Below, piece by piece: positions 1-6,457 of a stretch of 7,763 nucleotides of DNA (positions are counted from its first letter, which is position 1; each line of letters starts with the position of its first letter). This DNA comes from RUG626 sp964411785 (GTDB lineage Bacteria; Bacillota; Clostridia; Oscillospirales; Oscillospiraceae). The stretch is taken from positions 1-7,763 of the forward strand of contig CAYPMJ010000096.1 in the NCBI GenBank assembly GCA_964411785.1, written 5' to 3'. Position numbers and translations under genes: made by a program. Under the pieces are notes generated by a model that ran no database searches, was not told the DNA's origin, and saw only the letters and a list, made by a program, of their open reading frames with translations.

Positions 1-469
1 CTATTATACTTTTTTGCAGAATCAAGTTGCCTATTGCATGGCGGTCTCAACAGATAATGCTGAGCTTGTCAGGAAGCTCAATGAGGCGCTGGAGGCTCTG
101 AGACAGGACGGGACGCTGGAGGAAATTGTCTCCGGCGGCAAAAAGGGCGAACTCCCGGAACCTCCGGAGTCATTTACCGGGGAGGTCGTAACAGTGGCAG
201 TAGTCCCGGATTTTCCACCGTACGCCTTCTATGAGGATGGGGAGCTTGCAGGAATTGAAATTCGTCTTGTGCAGGCGGTATGTAAGTCTCTGGGCCTGAC
301 GCCTCAATTTGTCCCGGTGGAGCGGGAAAAACTCATGTATATGGCCGGCAGCGGCAAGGTTTCCTTTGCAGTGGGCCGTATCACCAGTGAGAGCGGCGCC
401 GATGGTATCAGCTTTACAGATATCTATGATGTGGATGAGGAGCTTATCCTGGTTCGCAGGTACCGGTGA
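1..469 (+). CDS. Solute-binding protein of the amino-acid ABC transporter type, 3' part only, with a half-length second module
   Basis: Partial gene: the reading frame is already open at base 2, with no stop before it, so the true start lies outside the window and the TTG at 14 is not a credible start. The first 50 or so visible residues end like the C-terminal lobe of a family 3 solute-binding protein (SBP_bac_3): an acidic, amphipathic helix with N-A-E-L-V-R-K-L-N-E-A-L and then D-G-T-L-E-E-I. After a short linker rich in Pro and Glu, a new domain begins near base 182 with V-T-V-A-V-V-P-D-F-P-P-Y-A-F, the usual N-terminus of this same family, and runs through the G-K-V-S-F-A-V-G-R-I-T and S-F-T-D-I-Y-D signatures to the hinge strand E-L-I-L-V-R-R. 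It stops there, with no second lobe. Family members normally bind amino acids outside the cell for an ABC importer, or act as sensory domains. Whether this one binds anything through the truncated module is unknown. asnS follows after 54 bases. Confidence 0.8.
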   Translation, partial: YYTFLQNQVAYCMAVSTDNAELVRKLNEALEALRQDGTLEEIVSGGKKGELPEPPESFTGEVVTVAVVPDFPPYAFYEDGELAGIEIRLVQAVCKSLGLTPQFVPVEREKLMYMAGSGKVSFAVGRITSESGADGISFTDIYDVDEELILVRRYR

Positions 470-523
470 CCATACGCGCTGTGGCAGAATATCTTATCTG
501 ATAAGTAAAGGACGGGCCCGGAT

Positions 524-1918
524 ATGGACAGGACAAAAATATCACAGATTTTCGCGGATTCAGAGGTTTTCTCCAATGCGGTTGTGACGGTATGCGGTTG
601 GGTGAGAACTATACGCGACATGAAGAATTTCGGCTTTATTGAGATGAATGACGGCAGCTGCTTCAGAAATCTTCAGGTTGTGATGGAGCGTGAGGAGCTG
701 CAAAATTATGGGGAGATAGCCGCACAGAACGTAGGCGCCGCAATCATAGTCACAGGGATGATACAGCTCACCCCGGAGGCAAAGCAGCCTCTGGAGCTGA
801 GAGCGGAGAGCATAGAGGTGGAGGGGCCGTCAACGCCCGACTATCCACTTCAGAAGAAGCGTCACACGGTGGAGTATCTGCGGACTATACAGCATCTGCG
901 GCCACGGACGAATCTGTTCTCAGCAGTGTTCCGCGTCCGCAGCGTGGCAGCCCACGCCATACACACATTTTTCCAGGATCGGGGCTTTGTGTACATTCAC
1001 ACGCCGATAATCACCGCCTCCGACTGCGAAGGTGCGGGAGAGATGTTCCGCGTCACAACATTAGATATGGAGAACCTGCCAAAGACTGCTGAAGGGTCTG
1101 TTGACTACAGCCAGGACTTTTTCTCAAGGTCAGCGAACCTGACGGTTTCGGGCCAGCTCAATGCCGAGAACTTTGCGATGGCCTTTGGGGATGTGTACAC
1201 CTTTGGACCCACCTTCCGTGCGGAAAACTCGAATACTCAACGCCACGCAGCTGAGTTCTGGATGATAGAGCCGGAGATGGCCTTCTGTGATCTGGATGGC
1301 GACATGGATGTGGCTGAGGCGATGATAAAATATATAATCAATACAGTCATGGAACGGTGCCCGGATGAGATGGCGTTCTTCAACACATTTGTTGATAAGG
1401 GGCTGACTGAAAGACTGGCAAATGTGGCCACCTCAGACTTTGGCCGCGTGAGCTATACAGATGCAGTGGAGATACTAAGAGATCACAACGACAGGTTTGA
1501 TTATAAGGTGGAGTGGGGCTGTGACCTGCAGACCGAGCATGAGCGCTTTTTGACCGAGCAGATATTCAAACGGCCAGTTTTTGTCACTGATTACCCGAAG
1601 GAGATAAAGGCCTTCTATATGCGCCTGAATGACGACGGACGGACAGTAGCCGCAGCTGACTGCCTTGTTCCGGGTATTGGGGAGATAATAGGAGGATCCC
1701 AGAGAGAGGAGCGTCTGGATATGCTTGAGCGCCGCATCGATGAGCTGGGGCTCCGGCGGGAGGACTACTGGTGGTATCTTGATCTCAGGCGCTATGGTTC
1801 CTGCCGTCACGCAGGCTTCGGGCTCGGGTTTGAGCGAATGGTGATGTACCTCACAGGCGTTTCCAATATCCGTGATGTGCTGCCGCACCCACGCACCGTC
1901 GGTTCAGCGGATTTCTGA
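524..1918 (+). CDS. asnS: Asparagine--tRNA ligase (AsnRS)
   Basis: Charges tRNA-Asn with asparagine using ATP, in the cytoplasm; class IIb aminoacyl-tRNA synthetase. At 464 residues it has the normal bacterial AsnRS length. Residues about 20-100 form the N-terminal anticodon-binding OB fold (V-T-V-C-G-W-V-R, then N-F-G-F-I-E-M-N-D-G-S). The catalytic domain shows motif 1 around 137-165, motif 2 at 231-251 (F-R-A-E-N-S-N-T-Q-R-H, then E-F-W-M-I-E-P-E) and motif 3 at 431-440 (G-F-G-L-G-F-E-R-M-V). The Asn-type stretch G-I-G-E-I-I-G-G-S-Q-R-E-E-R lies at 384-397, and the protein ends with the family-typical I-R-D-V-L-P-H-P-R-T. The ATG at 524 is preceded by AAAGGA about 11 bases upstream. Motif 2 and the GEIIGGSQRE segment separate it from AspRS and LysRS. 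No T-box leader is seen in the 54-base gap before it, so it may be read from the preceding transcript. Confidence 0.97.
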   Translation: MDRTKISQIFADSEVFSNAVVTVCGWVRTIRDMKNFGFIEMNDGSCFRNLQVVMEREELQNYGEIAAQNVGAAIIVTGMIQLTPEAKQPLELRAESIEVEGPSTPDYPLQKKRHTVEYLRTIQHLRPRTNLFSAVFRVRSVAAHAIHTFFQDRGFVYIHTPIITASDCEGAGEMFRVTTLDMENLPKTAEGSVDYSQDFFSRSANLTVSGQLNAENFAMAFGDVYTFGPTFRAENSNTQRHAAEFWMIEPEMAFCDLDGDMDVAEAMIKYIINTVMERCPDEMAFFNTFVDKGLTERLANVATSDFGRVSYTDAVEILRDHNDRFDYKVEWGCDLQTEHERFLTEQIFKRPVFVTDYPKEIKAFYMRLNDDGRTVAAADCLVPGIGEIIGGSQREERLDMLERRIDELGLRREDYWWYLDLRRYGSCRHAGFGLGFERMVMYLTGVSNIRDVLPHPRTVGSADF

Positions 1919-1950
1919 GACGGCGAATGTATCTTCGTATGAACAAAGAG

Positions 1951-1955
1951 AGGAG
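1951..1955 (+). promoter_or_regulatory. Ribosome binding site deciding the TTG start of the AAA+ ATPase gene
   Basis: AGGAG within AGAGAGGAG sits 8 bases before the TTG at 1964. This spacing supports TTG as the start; the resulting N-terminus M-A-D-K-K-K-K is plausible, and no ATG or GTG in frame lies closer to a comparable site. Confidence 0.75.
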
Positions 1956-1963
1956 CGCACCCC

Positions 1964-3115
1964 TTGGCTGACAAAAAGAAGAAAACGTACGGGACGAATA
2001 TAGATTTTAATTCCTATGGTCTGCGCCCAGCAGGTTCATACCTTGATGACCTGGGAAAGCTCAAGGACAATCTTCTTCACAGCCTCACAGACGCAAGGCA
2101 GCCCTCAACGGCAGCGGAGGGATCAGGACGCGCAGGGCCTGCTTTAAGGCAATCGGAGACCGGCACGGAGCTCCAGAACACCATGGATGAGGCGAAGAAG
2201 GCAGCGGACGAGCTGCTCAGGGAGATGGAGGAGAAGGAGGCGGCGCTTGGCGCGGGCGCACCGCAGACACAGGCGGAGAAGTCACCTGAACGGCCAAACC
2301 TGGAGGAGCTTCTGGCGGAGCTGGACGGGCTGGTGGGGCTTGAGAGCATCAAGAGGAACGTGAGAAGTCTTATAAACCTGGCGAAGGTCCGTAAGCTCCG
2401 GGAGGAACAGGGGCTGCCGACTCCGGCAATGTCGCTGCACCTTGTGTTTATGGGCAACCCCGGCACGGGCAAGACAACCGTCGCAAGGCTGATAGCGCAG
2501 CTGTATTACGCTATAGGCGTGCTGTCCAAAGGACAGCTGGTGGAGGTGGATCGCTCCGGCCTGGTGGCCGGCTTTGTGGGGCAGACAGCCATAAAGACGG
2601 ATGCTGCGGTAAAAAAAGCGCTGGGCGGGGTTCTCTTCATCGACGAGGCGTATTCTCTGGCGGCCAGGGGTGGAGAGAACGACTTCGGCTCTGAGGCCAT
2701 TGAGACGATATTGAAGGCCATGGAGGACAACCGTGATGACCTGGTTGTGATTGTCGCCGGGTATGAGGACCTGATGGAGCAGTTTATTGATTCCAACCCC
2801 GGTCTTGAATCGCGTTTTAACCGTTACTTTGTATTTGAGGACTACAGCGGGGAGGAGCTGTATCAGATATTTCTGTCCATGTGCAAGAAGAATCAGTACG
2901 CGCTGACTGTTGAGGCGCAGGAGTTCACAAGGGACTTTTTGAATTCACTCTATGAAAATCGGGGCGAGAATTTCGGCAACGCCAGAGATGTGCGGAACGT
3001 GTTTGAGAACGTGATCTCTGTCCATGCTGACCGTGTCGCGGCGCTTGAGAAGACGGAGCGACGCGATCTGACGCTTGTCACGCGTGCGGACATGGAAAAG
3101 GCCGCCGCAATGTAA
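1964..3115 (+). CDS. AAA+ ATPase of the CbxX/CfqX (CbbX, SpoVK, EccA) family
   Basis: A 383-residue protein whose C-terminal two thirds is one AAA+ module of the CbxX/CfqX family. These are ring-forming ATP-driven remodelling factors, such as the Rubisco activase CbbX, sporulation protein SpoVK and type VII secretion EccA. Visible are Walker A at 164-172 (G-N-P-G-T-G-K-T-T), a pore-loop-like G-F-V-G-Q-T-A at 203-209, Walker B at 223-229 (V-L-F-I-D-E-A), a candidate arginine finger in S-R-F at 283-285, and a sensor-2 type G-N-A-R-D-V-R at 338-344. Residues 1-110 are low in hydrophobic content, Lys-rich at the start, with a charged helical stretch at 70-95 that could form a coiled coil; no transmembrane segment or signal peptide is seen, so it is cytoplasmic. 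Translation starts at TTG. The gene begins 45 bases after asnS. No Rubisco, sporulation or ESX gene is nearby, so the substrate is unknown. Confidence 0.9.
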   Translation: MADKKKKTYGTNIDFNSYGLRPAGSYLDDLGKLKDNLLHSLTDARQPSTAAEGSGRAGPALRQSETGTELQNTMDEAKKAADELLREMEEKEAALGAGAPQTQAEKSPERPNLEELLAELDGLVGLESIKRNVRSLINLAKVRKLREEQGLPTPAMSLHLVFMGNPGTGKTTVARLIAQLYYAIGVLSKGQLVEVDRSGLVAGFVGQTAIKTDAAVKKALGGVLFIDEAYSLAARGGENDFGSEAIETILKAMEDNRDDLVVIVAGYEDLMEQFIDSNPGLESRFNRYFVFEDYSGEELYQIFLSMCKKNQYALTVEAQEFTRDFLNSLYENRGENFGNARDVRNVFENVISVHADRVAALEKTERRDLTLVTRADMEKAAAM

Positions 3116-3117
3116 AT

Positions 3118-3145
3118 AAGGACTGGATGGGTCAGTTCTTTTCAT
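3118..3145 (+). terminator. Weak terminator-like hairpin after the AAA+ ATPase gene
   Basis: Bases 3118-3125 can pair with 3133-3140 (8 bp with one G-U pair, 7-base loop), followed by a short T-rich tail (TCTTTTC). The stem has few G-C pairs and the T run is short, so at best it is a leaky intrinsic terminator between the ATPase gene and the DegV gene. Confidence 0.3.
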
Positions 3146-3167
3146 ATAGATACACATAACCAGGCAA

Positions 3168-3172
3168 AGGAG
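3168..3172 (+). promoter_or_regulatory. Ribosome binding site deciding the TTG start of the DegV gene
   Basis: AGGAG within AAAGGAGAG lies 8 bases before the TTG at 3181. The start is also supported by the family: DegV proteins begin almost at once with the strand that reads K-V-R-I-S-T-D-S-T here. Confidence 0.8.
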
Positions 3173-3180
3173 AGAAAAAC

Positions 3181-4041
3181 TTGAAAGTAAGAATATCGAC
3201 TGATTCCACGGCGGACATCCCCAGAAAATTCTGTGAGGAACTGAATATTTCTGTTCTGCCGCTGACAATTATCCATGGGGAAAAGGAGTACAGGGATGGG
3301 GTCGATATAACCCCGGAGGAGTTCTACAGAATATTGGACGAGGCGTCGGAGCTTCCGGTATCATCTCAGGTGTCGGTGCAGCTGTATACAGAGCTGTTCG
3401 AATCAGTGATGTCCGACGGATGTACAGATCTCATTCACGTCACCATAAATTCCAAGGGTTCCGGAACCTATCAGGCTGCGGTCATGGCCCGTGAGCTCTT
3501 CTACGAGGAGCACCCGGACATGGTTGGAAAACTGGAGATACATCTCATTGACTCCAGAACCTACAGCATGGGGTACGGGATACCGGTTGTAGAGGGTGCG
3601 AGGATGATCCGTGACGGAGCCAATGCCCGGGAGGTGGTGGAGCATATCAACGAGTGGCTTGCCCACACAAGGCCGGTTTTTGTCCCGTTGAATCTCAAAT
3701 GTGTAAAGAAGTCAGGCCGAATAAGTCCGGCAGCAGCCTTTGTGGGAGATGCAATTGGCCTTAAGCCAGTCATAACCTTTGAGGACGGCGAGGCCAAGAT
3801 ACTCGCAAAGGCGCGTGGAGAGAACAAGGCACTGTCGGCACTTGTGGAGCGCTGTGTATCAGAGCGCCGTCCAGGCACTAATTACGCCCTTGTTCACGGC
3901 AGCAATATTGAGGCGTTTCAGCACCTTAAGGAGCTCTGCGCTGCCGCAATGGATATACCGCCGATTGCTGAGTATCCGGTTGGCTGCATCATCGGCATAA
4001 ATACCGGTCCCGACATGGTGGGTATACTTTATAGAACATAA
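3181..4041 (+). CDS. DegV family fatty-acid-binding protein
   Basis: A 286-residue cytoplasmic protein, full length for the DegV (EDD fold) family. Members bind a long-chain fatty acid, and FakB proteins of this family present exogenous fatty acid to the kinase FakA for phosphorylation. Family marks in order are I-S-T-D-S-T-A-D-I-P at 5-14, P-V-S-S-Q-V-S at 59-65, the lipid-headgroup loop S-K-G-S-G-T-Y-Q at 91-98, D-S-R-T-Y-S at 124-129, K-K-S-G-R-I-S at 176-182, and the closing G-I-N-T-G-P-D-M-V-G at 272-281. It has a TTG start with a good ribosome binding site, 65 bases after the ATPase gene. No fakA-like DAK-domain gene is in the window, so a FakB role is a family-based guess. The loop reads S-K-G-S-G-T rather than the commoner S-S-x-L-S-G-T, which is a mild variation. 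Confidence 0.92.
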   Translation: MKVRISTDSTADIPRKFCEELNISVLPLTIIHGEKEYRDGVDITPEEFYRILDEASELPVSSQVSVQLYTELFESVMSDGCTDLIHVTINSKGSGTYQAAVMARELFYEEHPDMVGKLEIHLIDSRTYSMGYGIPVVEGARMIRDGANAREVVEHINEWLAHTRPVFVPLNLKCVKKSGRISPAAAFVGDAIGLKPVITFEDGEAKILAKARGENKALSALVERCVSERRPGTNYALVHGSNIEAFQHLKELCAAAMDIPPIAEYPVGCIIGINTGPDMVGILYRT

Positions 4042-4076
4042 CAGATTCAGAGCATGTCCCGGGCGATAAAAATGAA

Positions 4077-4107
4077 CTCTGCTTTTCAGTGAAGCTGGAG
4101 AGCAGAG
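4077..4107 (+). other. 13-bp RNA hairpin in the leader of the PNP gene, without a T run
   Basis: Bases 4077-4089 pair without interruption with 4095-4107 (13 bp including two G-U pairs) around the 5-base loop TGAAG. What follows is CCGTAAATACTC, not a T run, so it does not look like a standard intrinsic terminator. It lies 39 bases before the PNP start. It could be a processing site, a 5' stabilising stem or part of an attenuator. No purine riboswitch core was recognised in the 105-base gap from 4042 to 4146. Confidence 0.55.
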
Positions 4108-4146
4108 CCGTAAATACTCTTTAAAAACAGTGGAGGAGGACCGTCA

Positions 4147-4968
4147 ATGACACAATCGTATGAGAGCCTTGAGGAGACAGCCAGCTTCCTCAAGGAGAGG
4201 GGAGGAATGACGCCTGAGATAGGAATAGTCCTGGGCTCCGGCCTTGGGCATTTCGCGGAGACGATCGAGGACGCTGTAACGATAGACTACCGGGATATTC
4301 CTGGCTTCCTCACCTCAACAGCGGTGGGCCATGCGGGGAAGCTTATTTTTGGCACTGTGTCCGGGCGCAAAGTGGTGTGTATGTCCGGGCGCTTTCACTA
4401 TTACGAGGGGTATGATTTTGAAGAGCTTGCCATTCCGGTCCGTGTTCTGAAGCTCCTGGGCATCCGCGCACTTCTGCTCACGAATGCGGCGGGAGCCGTG
4501 AACGCGTCCTACAGAGCGGGCGATATAATGGTGATCCGCGACCATATCAAGCTCATGGGCGGAAGTCCCATGCGCGGGAAAAACATGGAGGAGTTTGGCC
4601 CGAGGTTTTTTGATATGACGAGGGTGTATGACGTGCGCCTCCGGAAGCTGGCAATGGAGTGTTCAGCGCAGAGCGGGCTCACCGTCCATGAGGGCGTCTA
4701 TTTCTATATGCCGGGTCCGCAGTATGAGACTCCGGCAGAGATACGTGCCATACGTGCCTTAGGAGGCGACGCAGTCGGGATGTCCACAGTGACGGAGGTG
4801 CTGACGGCAGCTCACTGTTCACTGCCTGTACTGGCTCTGTCAGTAATTACCAATATGGCAGCGGGTGTACTGGAACAGCCGCTCACCATGGAGGAGGTCA
4901 TCAAGACAGCTAACGCCATTGAGGAGCCATTCACCGGCTACGTCAGAGCTATTATTTCAGGAATGTGA
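4147..4968 (+). CDS. punA: Purine nucleoside phosphorylase, trimeric PNP/MTAP family
   Basis: Phosphorolysis of purine ribonucleosides to base and ribose-1-phosphate in the cytoplasm. At 273 residues it has the normal length of the trimeric (class II) PNP/MTAP family. Visible are phosphate-site L-G-S-G-L-G at 29-34, G-H-A-G-K at 61-65, G-R-F-H-Y-Y-E-G at 81-88, L-T-N-A-A-G-A at 111-117, the base-site loop P-G-P-Q-Y-E-T-P-A-E at 189-198 with E194, the ribose-site G-M-S-T-V at 211-215, and I-T-N-M-A-A-G at 234-240 with N236. Glu and Asn at these positions are the pair that selects 6-oxopurines (inosine, guanosine) in the family. By my recollection of classical PNPs, the 5'-hydroxyl-binding His falls 12 residues after this Asn in bacterial members, but here that position is M248, a change in the direction of methylthio-nucleoside phosphorylases. 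The ATG has AGGAGGA 6 bases upstream. mtaD follows after 7 bases, so the two are probably co-translated. Confidence 0.95.
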   Translation: MTQSYESLEETASFLKERGGMTPEIGIVLGSGLGHFAETIEDAVTIDYRDIPGFLTSTAVGHAGKLIFGTVSGRKVVCMSGRFHYYEGYDFEELAIPVRVLKLLGIRALLLTNAAGAVNASYRAGDIMVIRDHIKLMGGSPMRGKNMEEFGPRFFDMTRVYDVRLRKLAMECSAQSGLTVHEGVYFYMPGPQYETPAEIRAIRALGGDAVGMSTVTEVLTAAHCSLPVLALSVITNMAAGVLEQPLTMEEVIKTANAIEEPFTGYVRAIISGM

Positions 4969-4971
4969 GGG
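4967..4971 (+). promoter_or_regulatory. Ribosome binding site of mtaD overlapping the PNP stop codon
   Basis: GAGGG overlaps the TGA stop of the PNP gene (4966-4968) and lies 4 bases before the ATG at 4976. The spacing is short but fits translational coupling. It also argues against the longer reading that would start at 4865 inside the PNP gene, because the amidohydrolase family homology begins only at 4976. Confidence 0.55.
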
Positions 4972-4975
4972 ACGT

Positions 4976-6274
4976 ATGAGTAAGCTTCTGAGAGGATGCC
5001 ACATTCTGGAGAGCTGCGGCGAAGGATATGACGTTGTAAGGGACGGCTACCTGGGTATCGAGGGAGATACCATAGACTATATCTCCTCCACGCCTCCTGA
5101 GAGGGAGTACGACGAGGTGCACGACATGACCGGGAAGCTCCTGCTTCCAGGCCTTGTGAACGCACATACACACACACCTATGACGCTTCTGCGGGGTGTT
5201 GGGAGCGATCTTCCGCTTCAGGAGTGGCTCTTTGAAAAGGTTTTCCCGGTGGAGGATCGTCTCACACCGGAGGACATCCGTGCGGGGACGGAGCTTGCGC
5301 TGCTGGAGCTTCTGAGCACGGGAACAACGAGCTTTTCAGATATGTACATGGAGCCGGGTGTGACCATAGAGGCTGTGGTTGAGGCGGGGATGAAAGCGAA
5401 TATCTGCCGTCCTGTACAGTGCTTCGATCCATCGGAGCGGCCGGAGGAAAACAGCCGTGTGCGGGAGTCCATAGCGCTTTTTGACGAGTATAACGGCTGC
5501 GGCGGCGGACGTGTGCTGATAGATTTCTGCGTCCATGCGGAGTATACATGTACCAGCGACGTGACCAGGTATTATAGTACTTTGTGCCGTGAGCGGAACA
5601 GCAGAATGCATGTCCATCTGTCAGAGACAAAAAAGGAGCATGACGCCTGCGTGGAGAAGTATGGCGTGACTCCGGCCAGGTGGTTTGCTGATCTGGGGGC
5701 CTTTGACAGGGGAGGCTTTGCGGCTCACTGTGTCTGGGTGACAAAGGAGGACATGTCACTGCTTAGTGAACGGGGTGTGTCAGTGGTCCACTGTCCATCA
5801 AGCAACATGAAGCTGGGGAGCGGCTTTGCGCCGGTAGAGCGGATGCTTGAGATGGGTGTCAATGTGGCGCTGGGCACAGATGGTGCGGCATCAAACAATA
5901 ACCTGAACATGCTTGAGGAGCTTCATCTAGCCTCAGTTATGCATAATGGCCGAACCGGGGACCCCACAATAATGAGGCCGGCCCAGACGCTCCGTATGGC
6001 GACCGTCAACGGTGCGAGACTCCAGGGACGTCCGGATACAGGTGAACTCAGCCCGGGCAAAAAGGCGGATATCATAGCCATAGATCTTGACCGTCCGCAC
6101 CTGACGCCGGTTATTGACCCTCTGGCACTTGTTTGCTACTCTGCCCAGGGCTCGGATGTGTGTATGACGATGGTAAATGGTCGGATATTATACGAAAACG
6201 GGGAATTTCTGACGCTGGACCGTGAAAAAATACTTTTTGAGGCCCGCAGGGCCGCCAGGAGACTGTACACCTGA
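4976..6274 (+). CDS. mtaD: 5-methylthioadenosine/S-adenosylhomocysteine deaminase
   Basis: Amidohydrolase-superfamily enzyme (TRZ/ATZ group) of 432 residues, a normal length for MTA/SAH deaminases. The expected reaction is hydrolytic deamination of 5'-methylthioadenosine or S-adenosylhomocysteine to the inosine analogue plus ammonia, in the cytoplasm. Metal and catalytic residues are all present: H64 and H66 in N-A-H-T-H-T, H214 and the proton-shuttle E217 in H-V-H-L-S-E-T, H251 in A-A-H-C-V-W, and D302 in L-G-T-D-G-A-A-S-N-N-N. The substrate-side segment L-P-L-Q-E-W-L at 79-85 and the S-S-N-M-K-L-G-S-G at 275-283 are typical of the MtaD/SAH deaminase branch rather than guanine or cytosine deaminases. 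The flanking beta-sandwich is seen at 1-57 and 361-410 (G-K-K-A-D-I-I-A-I-D). The start at 4976 is chosen because the family N-terminus begins there; an in-frame extension to 4865 would lie inside the PNP gene. Related adenosine deamination cannot be excluded. Confidence 0.92.
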   Translation: MSKLLRGCHILESCGEGYDVVRDGYLGIEGDTIDYISSTPPEREYDEVHDMTGKLLLPGLVNAHTHTPMTLLRGVGSDLPLQEWLFEKVFPVEDRLTPEDIRAGTELALLELLSTGTTSFSDMYMEPGVTIEAVVEAGMKANICRPVQCFDPSERPEENSRVRESIALFDEYNGCGGGRVLIDFCVHAEYTCTSDVTRYYSTLCRERNSRMHVHLSETKKEHDACVEKYGVTPARWFADLGAFDRGGFAAHCVWVTKEDMSLLSERGVSVVHCPSSNMKLGSGFAPVERMLEMGVNVALGTDGAASNNNLNMLEELHLASVMHNGRTGDPTIMRPAQTLRMATVNGARLQGRPDTGELSPGKKADIIAIDLDRPHLTPVIDPLALVCYSAQGSDVCMTMVNGRILYENGEFLTLDREKILFEARRAARRLYT

Positions 6275-6294
6275 TACACAGGAAAACAAAACGT

Positions 6295-6340
6295 TACCCG
6301 ACACTTATAGAGGGATATAAGTGCCGGGTACTTGTTTATT
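6295..6340. terminator. Strong hairpin, probable bidirectional intrinsic terminator between convergent mtaD and patB
   Basis: Bases 6295-6309 pair with 6316-6330: 6 bp, one A-C mismatch (6301/6324), then 8 bp, closed by a 6-base loop. On the + strand it is followed by CTTGTTTATT; on the - strand it is followed by a T-rich tail complementary to AAAACAAAACG at 6283-6293. It lies 20 bases past the mtaD stop and downstream of the convergent patB, so it suits both transcripts. Confidence 0.85.
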
Positions 6341-6352
6341 ATGGTTCATCTC

Positions 6353-6373
6353 TTCCGTAGGGAACCTATGGAA
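6353..6373. other. Short 9-bp hairpin between the terminator and patB
   Basis: Bases 6353-6361 pair with 6365-6373 (9 bp, one G-U pair when read on the + strand) around the loop GAA. There is no T run on either side. It lies in the 3' untranslated region of patB, before the shared terminator. The rest of the 183-base gap (6275-6457) shows a 4-bp CCGC/GCGG pairing at 6412-6424 and nothing else I can support. Confidence 0.4.
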
Positions 6374-6457
6374 CATTGTGCGAATATCAGGCGAGCAGTT
6401 TATACATGACCGCCCATTGCGGAGTTAAAATTCATTTTTACTATGTATCATTGCCCT

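Noticed and set aside
1..11. The first 11 bases are the inverted copy of 7708-7718, suggesting window-spanning inverted repeats
   Set aside because: The match is only 11 bases and AT-rich, the left copy is within coding sequence, and the identity stops at the next base. Chance is the simplest explanation.
309..587. 92-codon open frame bridging gene 1 and asnS, as a possible frameshift continuation of the solute-binding protein
   Set aside because: Its translation past base 469 does not resemble the missing second lobe, and it overlaps the start of asnS in another frame.
1475..1888. 137-codon open frame on the - strand inside asnS
   Set aside because: It covers AsnRS motif 3 in antisense, shows no family resemblance and no start signal.
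4042..4146. Purine riboswitch before the PNP gene
   Set aside because: The gap has a single long hairpin but I could not find the three-stem layout or the conserved junction bases of the purine aptamer.
4865..4975. Longer N-terminus for the MTA/SAH deaminase
   Set aside because: The 37 extra residues would lie inside the PNP gene in another frame, are Arg/Ser-rich and unlike the family. The family N-terminus starts at the ATG at 4976, which has its own ribosome binding site.
5262..5759. 165-codon open frame on the - strand within mtaD
   Set aside because: Antisense to the catalytic domain, rich in Pro, Arg, Ser and His as expected from a reverse reading of a GC-rich gene, with no domain.
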